DNA of 56,115 nt. Origin: Opitutaceae bacterium. GTDB taxonomy: Bacteria; Verrucomicrobiota; Verrucomicrobiia; Opitutales; Opitutaceae. The stretch spans positions 1 through 56,115 of the forward strand of contig JANQKV010000059.1 of NCBI GenBank assembly GCA_028280945.1, given 5' to 3'. Below are positions 8,126 to 15,280 of the stretch, in pieces. The notes beneath the pieces are model-generated. The model had not been told where the DNA came from. It made no database searches and saw only the letters and a list, made by a program, of their open reading frames with translations. Made by a program: the position numbers and the translations under genes. The stretch's first letter is position 1; each line of letters begins with the position of its first letter.

Positions 8126-8974
8126 ATGCCGCACCGACTCTCCGCCGTATCCCTTCTTTCCGCCTGCGCGATGGTTTCGTCGCTCCTATGGACGTCGGGC
8201 TGCCAGGAGGTCCCGGTGACCGGGCGCAGCGCCATCAGCCTGGTGGATGACAAGGACATCAATGAAAAGGCGGCGGCCGAGTTCGAGCAGATCAAGTCGA
8301 TGCAGCGCATGTCCCGCAACCCTGCGCAGGTTCGCATCGTGCAGGAGATCGGGTCGCGTTTGTCCCGCACCGTGTTTTGGGATGTGCCGCACGCCGACTG
8401 GGAATTTGTAGTCTTTCACTCCCCGGGGGTGCTCAATGCATTCGCCATGCCCGGCGGCAAGGTGGGGGTGTTCTCCGGATTGATCGATTTTTGCGAAAAT
8501 GAGGACCAACTCGCCTCCGTGATCGCCCATGAAATTGCCCACGTCGCCGCCCGCCACACGCATGAACGCTACTCCCAGCAGATGATGCTCCGTCCCTTGG
8601 GGGTGGCCACCTCCGTTGGGGTTGGCACCACCATTGGTGGCGCCGGCATCTATGTTCCCAGTGTTGGCAGCACGGCGGGCGGCGGAGTCACGGCCCTCAC
8701 GCAGTCGGCATTCGACCGCAAGAAGGAGTTGGAAGCCGATCACATCGGACTGATGTATATGGCGAAAGCAGGCTACGATCCGCGCGAGTCGCTCCGCCTC
8801 CTCCAGCGCATGGAGGAACACATCGCCTCCCAGGGCGGTCCCACTTCCAACGGTTGGTTCGCCAACCATCCCGGTTTTCCCCAGCGACAAATCCAGCTCA
8901 GTGAGTTGATGGACGAAGCCATGGCCGTATACGAAAAAGGCGAAGTCCAAAGCTCTCACACCATCATTGAATAA
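8126..8974 (+). CDS. M48-family metalloprotease, putative lipoprotein
   Basis: 282 residues from the ATG at 8126; the frame is open upstream to 7931, but this start opens a signal sequence. MPHRLSAVSLLSACAMVSSL leads to WTSGC with Cys26, a loose lipobox, so an outer-membrane lipoprotein is likely. The zinc motif HEIAH is at residues 135-139 (VIAHEIAHVAARH), and KKELEADHIGLMYMAKAGYD gives the third ligand Glu, as in LoiP/BepA-type M48 peptidases. The PGGKVGVFSGLI segment before the motif is also typical of the family. These proteases degrade or mature misassembled envelope proteins. The length is normal for the short M48 lipoproteins. Its 3' end overlaps the next gene by 8 bp. Confidence 0.9.
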   Translation: MPHRLSAVSLLSACAMVSSLLWTSGCQEVPVTGRSAISLVDDKDINEKAAAEFEQIKSMQRMSRNPAQVRIVQEIGSRLSRTVFWDVPHADWEFVVFHSPGVLNAFAMPGGKVGVFSGLIDFCENEDQLASVIAHEIAHVAARHTHERYSQQMMLRPLGVATSVGVGTTIGGAGIYVPSVGSTAGGGVTALTQSAFDRKKELEADHIGLMYMAKAGYDPRESLRLLQRMEEHIASQGGPTSNGWFANHPGFPQRQIQLSELMDEAMAVYEKGEVQSSHTIIE

Positions 8975-9716
8975 GGCCCGGCTCACCCTCATCTGCATGT
9001 TATTCGGCTCGCTGTTGCCCGGTGGGCTGGCGGAGCTGTGGGCGGCGGACAACTTCGTGCCGCCACGTCTGACGCGGCCGATCGAACCCGAATACCCCAA
9101 GGGCCTGCATGAGGCAGGCGTGGAAGGGCAGGTTGAAACCGTCTTTGAAGTCGACCGCCGCGGAGCGGTGCGCAACCCGAAGGTGAGTTTCGCGACGCAT
9201 CCGGAGTTTGGCGAAGCGGTCAAAAAAGTGGTTGCCAAGTGGCGGTTTTCGCCGGCGCGGCGCGGCGGCCTTCCCGTCGACCAACGCGTGCGCATGCCGG
9301 TGATGTTTACGATCAAGGCCGAAGATCCGTTGAGCAAATGGGCGGGCCGCAAGGTCTTCCGCAACCTGCCGCAGGACCCCGTCGAAGCGGATGAACTGTC
9401 GGAGTGGCCGGAACCGGTCGCGTGGATCGAACCCTTTTATCCCTCCGAACTCAATGGCACCGGCAAGCGCGAGGAGATCGTGGTCAGTTTTGTGGTCGAT
9501 GAGCACGGCGACGTGGTGAACCCGGAGGTGGTTGTGGGCGAAGACCCTTACTTCATCGCCTCGGCCCTGGCCGCCACGCTCAGTCTGGAATTCACCCCCC
9601 ATATGACCGACGACGGGCCCGTTCCTGTCACCATGGCGGTGTCCTACAAATTCGACGAAAAGAAGCAGGAGCAGTGGGAGGAAGTCGGAACGCGGATGGG
9701 TGACCAGCGGCGCTGA
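8967..9716 (+). CDS. Secreted protein with two TonB C-terminal-like domains
   Basis: 249 residues. The start is TTG at 8967 overlapping the M48 stop by 8 bp; an ATG at 8997 would shorten the signal peptide to little more than its core. From TTG the protein reads MNKARLTLICMLFGSLLPGG, a good signal peptide with a basic start. Two TonB-C-like units follow: EPEYPKGLHEAGVEGQVETV...WRFSPAR (about 35-110) and EPFYPSELNGTGKREEIVVS...LEFTPH (about 155-220). Both have the YP...G...V...VD..G.V...P pattern. There is no TonB-type N-terminal anchor or Pro-rich linker, so it is not a canonical TonB. Tandem domains without an anchor suggest a periplasmic binding or adaptor role. Confidence 0.75.
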   Translation: MNKARLTLICMLFGSLLPGGLAELWAADNFVPPRLTRPIEPEYPKGLHEAGVEGQVETVFEVDRRGAVRNPKVSFATHPEFGEAVKKVVAKWRFSPARRGGLPVDQRVRMPVMFTIKAEDPLSKWAGRKVFRNLPQDPVEADELSEWPEPVAWIEPFYPSELNGTGKREEIVVSFVVDEHGDVVNPEVVVGEDPYFIASALAATLSLEFTPHMTDDGPVPVTMAVSYKFDEKKQEQWEEVGTRMGDQRR

Positions 9717-9788
9717 TCCGCGCGACCGGACGCTGACGGCTCGACCCGGTCGACGCACCTGCTCATGGTCCGGGTGTTATCCCTCCCC

Positions 9789-10802
9789 ATGGCACGTCGC
9801 TGGCAGCACTACTCCGAAGAGAAATTACTCGATCTGCGGTTGTGTGATCTGTCGTTGAGTCTCGCGGGCAGTGTGGTGGAAGAGCGCATGGAACGGCTCT
9901 ACGCCGAGCTCGAAGCGGTTGGCCTGCGGTTTCGCCCCCACTATTGGTTGGGCGTGGAATGGTTTACCCCGGATGGGGTGCCGGGCCTTGCGGTGCCATT
10001 TTATCTCGCCCACCCCCGCTTGGCCGAGCTCGAGCGCAAGTTCATGGTACAGGCCGAAGGTTACGCGGAGGGACCGTGCATGCGCATCCTGCGGCACGAG
10101 GCGGGCCACGCGATTGACAACGCATTCCGTCTGCATCGCCGCAAGCGCTGGCGGGAGGTGTTTGGTTCATTCACCCAGCCGTATCCTGACACGTATCGAC
10201 CGCGTCCGGGGGACCGCAATTTTGTCCAGCATCTCAACGGATGGTATGCGCAGGCCCATCCGGCGGAGGACTTTGCGGAAACATTTGCGGTTTGGCTGAC
10301 GCCGGGATCGGCGTGGCGCACTCGTTTCGGGGACTGGCCGGTGATCTGGAAACTCAAATACGTCGATGACCTCATGGCGGGGATCGTCGGCGCGACTCCG
10401 CCGGTCCGTTCCCGTCGTCACGTGGAACCACTGCGCGAAGTCACCATGACGCTGCGCGAGTATTACGCCCAGAAACGCGCGTACTACGACGTCGATTGGC
10501 CGGGGCATTATGATGAGGACCTGGAAACGGTTTTTGAGCACTGTCCGGAAGCCAATCGCCGACCCGCGGCGGCGGCGTGGCTGCGCAGGCATCGGCGGGA
10601 GCTTGCCCGCACGGTGGGGGAGGCGGCGGGGGTGCCGGCCTACACGATCGAGCAGTTGTTGCTGACGATGATCGAACGCTGCCGCGCGTTAAAGCTGCGG
10701 CTGCGGCATGCCGCCGGACTCACGCGGGAAAAGGTTTTGCTGATGCTGACGGTTCATACCATGCAGGCCGTGCACGGTCGTTATTTCCCGATCGCCTTAT
10801 GA
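9789..10802 (+). CDS. Putative zinc metallopeptidase (HEAGH type)
   Basis: 337 residues from the ATG at 9789 (MARRWQHYSEEK); an in-frame ATG at 9765 is possible. The zinc motif RHEAGHAID has ligands His103 and His107 with Glu104. A downstream HPAEDFAETFAVWL matches the second conserved block of the putative zinc-binding metallopeptidase family often called Peptidase_Mx. The C-terminal half is helical and charged. No signal peptide, so cytosolic. The stop overlaps the ATP-grasp start as ATGA, which implies coupled expression with a ligase. Substrate unknown. Confidence 0.75.
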   Translation: MARRWQHYSEEKLLDLRLCDLSLSLAGSVVEERMERLYAELEAVGLRFRPHYWLGVEWFTPDGVPGLAVPFYLAHPRLAELERKFMVQAEGYAEGPCMRILRHEAGHAIDNAFRLHRRKRWREVFGSFTQPYPDTYRPRPGDRNFVQHLNGWYAQAHPAEDFAETFAVWLTPGSAWRTRFGDWPVIWKLKYVDDLMAGIVGATPPVRSRRHVEPLREVTMTLREYYAQKRAYYDVDWPGHYDEDLETVFEHCPEANRRPAAAAWLRRHRRELARTVGEAAGVPAYTIEQLLLTMIERCRALKLRLRHAAGLTREKVLLMLTVHTMQAVHGRYFPIAL

Positions 10803-11833
10803 GTTCACCGCGCCGCCTCAAACCCATGTGTATCCTCGCCCTCATGCACGAGGACTTGGTACCGCCAGATTCGATCGAAGGCCTCACGGAGGAACAGATT
10901 CATCCGTGGAAGATGGAGTATGATGTGAAGGTGAGCCTGGAGCAAATGGGCCACGCGGTGCATCCGGTGGGCATCTACGGTGACCTCAGCGTGCTCCGGG
11001 GCGCGATCGATCGGATCGGGCCCGACATCGTATTCAACATGATGGAGGAGTTCGACGGCCAACCGCTCTTCGACCAACACCTCGTCAGTTACCTCGAACT
11101 CAATCGCGTGCGCTACACGGGTTGCAATCCCCGGGGACTGACCCTGTCGCACGACAAGGCGCTTTCGAAACAGATCCTGGCGCACCACCGCATCCCGGTG
11201 CCGGCCTTTGGGGTGTTTCGGCCGGGACGCCGGGTGAGGCGGTCGGCCAAACTTCCGTTCCCCCTGCTGGTGAAATCCCTGGTTGATGAAGGTTCGGTTG
11301 GCATCTCGCGCGCCTCGGTGGTGGGCGACGATGCGGCTCTGGCCGAGCGGGTGGAATTGATCCATCGCCGCACGGGCCGGCCGGCCATTGCCGAGCAATA
11401 TATCGCCGGCCGCGAAATCTACATGAGCCTGGTTGGCAACGAACGCATCCAAACCTTCACCCCGTGGGAGATGTTCATGCACAAGTTGCCGGAAGGCGTG
11501 CCCAATATCGCGACGAGCAAGTTGAAGTGGAGCTATGCGCACCAGGAGCAAATCGGCCTCGAGACACGCCCGGCCGAACTTACCACCGAGGAGCAACGCC
11601 GGCTCGCCGTCCTTTCGAAGCGGATCTATCGCGCGTTGTTTTTAAGTGGATACGCGCGGTTGGATTTTCGCATGACCCCGGAGGGCAAGTTCTACCTCCT
11701 GGAAGCGAATCCCAATCCCTGCCTGGCCTACGGCGAAGACTTCGCTGAGGCCGTGGAGAAGGGCGGCATGGACTACGCCACGCTGCTCGATACCATCCTG
11801 CGCAATGGCCTCAACTACCGCATGCAGCTGTAG
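10799..11833 (+). CDS. ATP-grasp ligase, D-Ala-D-Ala ligase-like
   Basis: 344 residues from the ATG at 10799, inside the ATGA overlap with the peptidase gene; the frame extends back to 10577 inside that gene, which is not credible. DIVFNMMEEFDGQ matches the N-terminal DIVFNLxEG region of D-Ala-D-Ala ligases. YTGCNPRGLTLSHDKALSKQ carries the conserved Asp-Lys. FPLLVKSLVDEGSVGIS holds the ATP-binding lysine and glycine-rich loop. AEQYIAGREIYMSLVG and YLLEANPNPCLAYGEDF carry the metal-binding Glu/Asn pair. Methionine replaces the usual Leu in the NMMEE block and the substrate loop differs, so the substrate may be another amino acid or peptide. A dedicated ddl role is unlikely next to a peptidase. 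Confidence 0.8.
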   Translation: MSSPRRLKPMCILALMHEDLVPPDSIEGLTEEQIHPWKMEYDVKVSLEQMGHAVHPVGIYGDLSVLRGAIDRIGPDIVFNMMEEFDGQPLFDQHLVSYLELNRVRYTGCNPRGLTLSHDKALSKQILAHHRIPVPAFGVFRPGRRVRRSAKLPFPLLVKSLVDEGSVGISRASVVGDDAALAERVELIHRRTGRPAIAEQYIAGREIYMSLVGNERIQTFTPWEMFMHKLPEGVPNIATSKLKWSYAHQEQIGLETRPAELTTEEQRRLAVLSKRIYRALFLSGYARLDFRMTPEGKFYLLEANPNPCLAYGEDFAEAVEKGGMDYATLLDTILRNGLNYRMQL

Positions 11834-11878
11834 CTCAGGTGGCTTGACGCGAGAATCGGGCGAGTCGAGTCTCCTGCC

Positions 11879-12067
11879 ATGGAAAGCACTTCCATGAAGG
11901 TTCTGGGCCGGCCTAAACGAACGCCGTGGGAGCGGTTTGTGAGACTGCAACGCACTTCGGCTCAACTGGCTCGGGGACGCGGTCAACCCAAAGGCGTGTA
12001 TCGGTTCTCCAGTTACGAAGAAAGCGAGGCATGGAAGACGAAACTGGATCGGAAGAAAAGGACCTGA
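11879..12067 (+). CDS. Small basic protein paired with nucleotidyltransferase
   Basis: 62 residues, strongly basic (GRPKRTPWERFVRL near the start, KTKLDRKKRT at the end). The segment KGVYRFSSYEESEAW resembles the RFxSxEEAxxW motif seen in short proteins encoded just before stand-alone nucleotidyltransferases. It overlaps the next gene by 37 bp, which supports a two-gene unit. I infer it is the partner (toxin or antitoxin) of that enzyme. An ATG at 11894 (MKVLGRP) is an alternative start. Confidence 0.55.
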   Translation: MESTSMKVLGRPKRTPWERFVRLQRTSAQLARGRGQPKGVYRFSSYEESEAWKTKLDRKKRT

Positions 12068-12534
12068 CCCGCGTTCCCCTTGAGGCTGACCTCATTTCCT
12101 TGGCCCGGGAGTTGAATGACCGTCACGTCGCCTATGTGGTCATAGGCGGGTTCGCGATCAACCGATTAGGCCTTGTTCGGGCGACGGAGGATATTGACCT
12201 TCTGATTGCGCGGGACACGTCGAATCAGCAACGTGTCAAAGCTGCTCTGGGCACGCTGCCTGACCGAGCGATTGACGAGCTTGGAGACGAAGATTTCGCG
12301 AAGTGGGTCGTCGTCAGAGTCAATGATGAGATCACAGTGGATGTAATGACCGAGGCCTGTGGTATTACGTTTGAAGACGCGCGGTCGGGCATCGAGGAAC
12401 AAGAAATTGATGGCGTGAAGATTCCTTTTGCAGGACCGGAGCTGATGTTGCGCATGAAGCAGGGGGCGCGTCCGAAAGACGCGATGGACCGCGCTTTTCT
12501 TCAAGAGCTCTTGAATCGTGGTGAAGAGGACTAG
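12031..12534 (+). CDS. Nucleotidyltransferase (AbiEii/MNT-like), possible TA component
   Basis: 167 residues from the ATG at 12031; the longer frame from 11926 runs through the overlapping small gene and is unlikely. VIGGFAINRLGLVRATEDIDL is the nucleotidyltransferase core: Gly-Gly at 39-40, the R-x-T-x-DID pattern, and catalytic Asp54 and Asp56. The third acidic residue is probably in ITVDVMTEA. FAGPELMLRMKQGARPKDAMD is the helical C-terminal block common in these enzymes (compare the LIxxKxxAxRxxDxxD pattern). Family members transfer nucleotides to RNA or protein and often act in toxin-antitoxin or phage-defence pairs. The overlap with a small basic protein fits that arrangement (inference). 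Confidence 0.78.
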   Translation: MEDETGSEEKDLTRVPLEADLISLARELNDRHVAYVVIGGFAINRLGLVRATEDIDLLIARDTSNQQRVKAALGTLPDRAIDELGDEDFAKWVVVRVNDEITVDVMTEACGITFEDARSGIEEQEIDGVKIPFAGPELMLRMKQGARPKDAMDRAFLQELLNRGEED

Positions 12535-12552
12535 GAGTCAGGAAATCGCAGC

Positions 12553-14250
12553 CTAGCCGGGGAAGGTGGTGAGGAATTTTTCTTCGGCTTCGACGGAGCC
12601 GATGAGGGTCAAGCGTGCGCCGGCGGGGAGCACGGTGTTCGGTCCCAGATCGATGGTGCGTTGGCCGGCGTTTTCGATGGCGATAATCGAGCAACCGGTG
12701 CGGGCCGGCACACTCGATTCGGCAAGGGTTTGCTCGGCGAGCTCTGCGGGCACGTCGGCGTAGAAAATCGTCACACCTTCGGCGAGCAGCATGTTCTCAT
12801 TGCCCTTGAGTTCATTGAAGACGGAGTTCGCCCCCATCGAGGCATAGGACAACACCAGGTCGGCCCCGGCACGGTGGAGGCGCTTCACGTTGTCTTCGTT
12901 GGTGCATCGACTGATGATCTGCGCTTTCGGCCGCAGCTTGCGATAGAAGATGGTGAGGAAGGTATTGGTGTCATCGTCGTGGGTGGTAATGACCAAGGTG
13001 GTCGCGTCGCGCATGCCCGCCTTGACCAGCAGATCAAACTCCGAAGCGTCACCCACCGTGGTCTTGTCGGGGAAATGCACCCGGCTCGGGTCCTTCTCGA
13101 TGATGGACCACTCTATCTCGCGTTCGTCCAAGGCCCGGGCCGTGGCGCGACCGACCCGTCCGCCGCCTACGATCATGACCTTGGGCTTGCCTCCGATTTC
13201 CGAGCGGGTCTGCCCGAAGGTTTCGTTGTAGCGATCAATCTGGGCCTGAGTGCCGCAAAGGATGAAGAACGTGTGATCGTCCAACACGGAACCGGCCGCG
13301 GGTGGCACCAGTTTGCCGTGTTCCCAGATGCCGACTACCGTCACCCCGGTGAGTTGGCGCATCTGGCATTGGCCGACGGTTTTGCCAAGCAAGGCGGTGT
13401 TGCTGCCGGTGGCCTCGGCAATGACCAAATCGTCCATGCTGCCGATCACCTGGGCACATGAACCGGCATCGACCACGCGCCGGGCGAGGGCCTGGCCCAT
13501 GATTTCCTCGAGTGAGAGGATTTCGGAAACACCTGCCAGTTCCAGCGCATCGCGGGCGGCGGGGGAACGCGCCGAAGCGATGATCGGAATCCGCTCGTTG
13601 ATCTCCCGCACCGAAAACGTGACGTTGGTGTTGATGATGTCGGAGCGGGTCGTGACGACCAGGGAAGCCGCGTTGATGTGCAGACGTTGATAGGTATCCG
13701 GGTCACTCAAATCCCCCACCACCACAGGCAGGTCGCGATCATGCATTTCCAAGGCTTCAGCGACGGTGGGGACGAGGAAGTAGTAGGGAAACCCGTGCTT
13801 CTCCAACATCCGAATCAGGATCCGCGTGATCGGCTCGAATTGAGTCATGATCACGTGACGGCGGGTTTCCGCCGGCAGATTTCGGGGAGCCCGCGATGCC
13901 GCCTGGGCCTTCATCCAGGGTGCATAAAAGAACTCGATGAACGTGAAGGGCAGCAGCACCAGCAGGAACACCACACCGGTGCTCATCACGATCATGGAAA
14001 ATATGCGGCCCACGTCGGTGTGGAAAGTGATGTCGCCAAAACCGAGCGTGCTCATCACCGTGAGCGTCCAATAAAACCCGGTGATCCAGCTGAAGTGCTG
14101 GCCCTCGCGCTCCATCAAAACGTGGAACAGGATCGAGTAGGTGGTGACGAGCGCCACCAACACTCCGATCAGCTTGAAGAGCGCGAGCAGGTTCTGCCGG
14201 CTGGTGCGGCTTTCCAGAAACGATGCGACGACAGGAATGAGGGCTTTCAC
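12553..14250 (-). CDS. Two-RCK potassium channel
   Basis: 565 residues. Two membrane helices (about 22-44 and 82-108) flank a pore loop with selectivity filter TLGFGD (68-73), a variant of TVGYGD. An RCK domain follows (about 133-250, beginning RRHVIMTQFEPITRILI). It lacks the GxGxxG loop, so nucleotide binding there is doubtful. A TrkA-C-like unit is at about 265-345. A second RCK starts at KVMIVGGGRVGRATARAL with an intact GxGxxG loop, and a second TrkA-C unit ends the protein. Such channels gate K+ flow in response to nucleotides or ions bound at the RCK ring. Convergent with the nucleotidyltransferase gene; the Kup transporter lies about 1 kb away on the same strand. Confidence 0.88.
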   Translation of the reverse strand: MKALIPVVASFLESRTSRQNLLALFKLIGVLVALVTTYSILFHVLMEREGQHFSWITGFYWTLTVMSTLGFGDITFHTDVGRIFSMIVMSTGVVFLLVLLPFTFIEFFYAPWMKAQAASRAPRNLPAETRRHVIMTQFEPITRILIRMLEKHGFPYYFLVPTVAEALEMHDRDLPVVVGDLSDPDTYQRLHINAASLVVTTRSDIINTNVTFSVREINERIPIIASARSPAARDALELAGVSEILSLEEIMGQALARRVVDAGSCAQVIGSMDDLVIAEATGSNTALLGKTVGQCQMRQLTGVTVVGIWEHGKLVPPAAGSVLDDHTFFILCGTQAQIDRYNETFGQTRSEIGGKPKVMIVGGGRVGRATARALDEREIEWSIIEKDPSRVHFPDKTTVGDASEFDLLVKAGMRDATTLVITTHDDDTNTFLTIFYRKLRPKAQIISRCTNEDNVKRLHRAGADLVLSYASMGANSVFNELKGNENMLLAEGVTIFYADVPAELAEQTLAESSVPARTGCSIIAIENAGQRTIDLGPNTVLPAGARLTLIGSVEAEEKFLTTFPG

Positions 14251-14378
14251 GGTAAGGCGAAATCGGACGTCACTCTGTTGCAGGGTAGGAAAGCGGAGTT
14301 GGCAATGCCCAACGGAGGTGCCGAACGACGGTGGTTTTGGGTTTTCGCTGGCTGCGCGGAACGCTCAAAGTCGCGCGC

Positions 14379-14879
14379 ATGCGATTTGATGACACGCTCC
14401 GAATTCGGGTGCTCGCCGTGGGCGGAACGATCGACAAGGTCTATTTCGATGCCAAGAGCGACTACGAGATCGGCGATCCGCAAGCCGGCATGATTTTACA
14501 CGAAGCGGGCGTTACGTTCGATTTTGTGATCGAGAGCGTGCTGCGCAAAGACAGCAACGACATGACGGACGAGGATCGCCGGCTGGTCCGGGAGCGGGTG
14601 CTGGCGGCTCCGGAGTCGCACATCCTGATCACCCATGGCACCGATACGATGACGGAGACGGCAAAATTGCTGCACGACGTGCCCAACAAGGTGGTGGTGT
14701 TCACCGGTTCGATGGTGCCGGCCCGTTTTCGGCACAACGATGCACTGTTCAACCTCGGTTGTGCGGTGGGTGGCCTGCAGGCGTTGCCCCCCGGGGTCTA
14801 CATTGCGATGAGCGGCCGCCTGTTCCCGGCGGGTTCCGTCCGCAAGAACCGCGAGGCGGGGCGGTTTGAGCCGGTGTGA
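14379..14879 (+). CDS. Single-domain asparaginase-like protein
   Basis: 166 residues from the ATG at 14379; earlier in-frame codons lie in the promoter region of the divergent channel gene. LAVGGTIDKVY holds Thr17, equivalent to the nucleophile Thr of L-asparaginases. THGTDTMTETA (85-95) holds the second catalytic Thr-Asp. VVVFTGSMVPARF corresponds to the third conserved block but lacks the usual catalytic Lys position pattern. Full L-asparaginases are about 320-350 residues; the C-terminal domain is absent here and the frame ends cleanly. Short proteins of this kind form a recognised family. Activity uncertain. Confidence 0.8.
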   Translation: MRFDDTLRIRVLAVGGTIDKVYFDAKSDYEIGDPQAGMILHEAGVTFDFVIESVLRKDSNDMTDEDRRLVRERVLAAPESHILITHGTDTMTETAKLLHDVPNKVVVFTGSMVPARFRHNDALFNLGCAVGGLQALPPGVYIAMSGRLFPAGSVRKNREAGRFEPV

Positions 14880-14899
14880 TGAGACTGCCACGCTGGGCC

Positions 14900-15265
14900 T
14901 CAATACCGGCCCATGATGTGGTAGATCAGCCAGTAGGCACCGAATGATCCGATGGTCATTCCGGCCACACCACAGGCCATGATCAAGGGATTGCCCAAAC
15001 CAAAGTAAGTCGCCCCGCCGAAGAATGCGTTGTTGAGGACCAGCAGCGTGATGAATTCGCGGCGGCGCCGATTGGGCGGCGGAGTGAGATCGACCTCATC
15101 AACACCGGCCTGCTGTTCGATGGCGCGTTGCTCGGCGCGCATCTGGAAGACGTCGATGGGTTGGTTGGTGCCGGCAGCAGATGGGCCGGGAGCATTGTCC
15201 CGCACGAAATCCTCCCTGGGCTTCAGTTTGTAGACCTTGCGCGGAGCATCAAATTCGTCGGGCAT
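14900..15265 (-). CDS. Small membrane protein of unknown function
   Basis: 121 residues from the ATG at 15265 (an in-frame GTG precedes it). A soluble charged N-terminus (EFDAPRKVYKLKPREDFV) of about 70 residues leads to two hydrophobic segments, FITLLVLNNAFFGGATYFGL and LIMACGVAGMTIGSFGAYWL. No family recognised. It ends 20 bp from the asparaginase stop (convergent) and starts 16 bp after the Kup stop on the same strand, so it may be co-transcribed with Kup. Confidence 0.6.
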   Translation of the reverse strand: MPDEFDAPRKVYKLKPREDFVRDNAPGPSAAGTNQPIDVFQMRAEQRAIEQQAGVDEVDLTPPPNRRRREFITLLVLNNAFFGGATYFGLGNPLIMACGVAGMTIGSFGAYWLIYHIMGRY

Positions 15266-15280
15266 CACCCAACCAAAACG

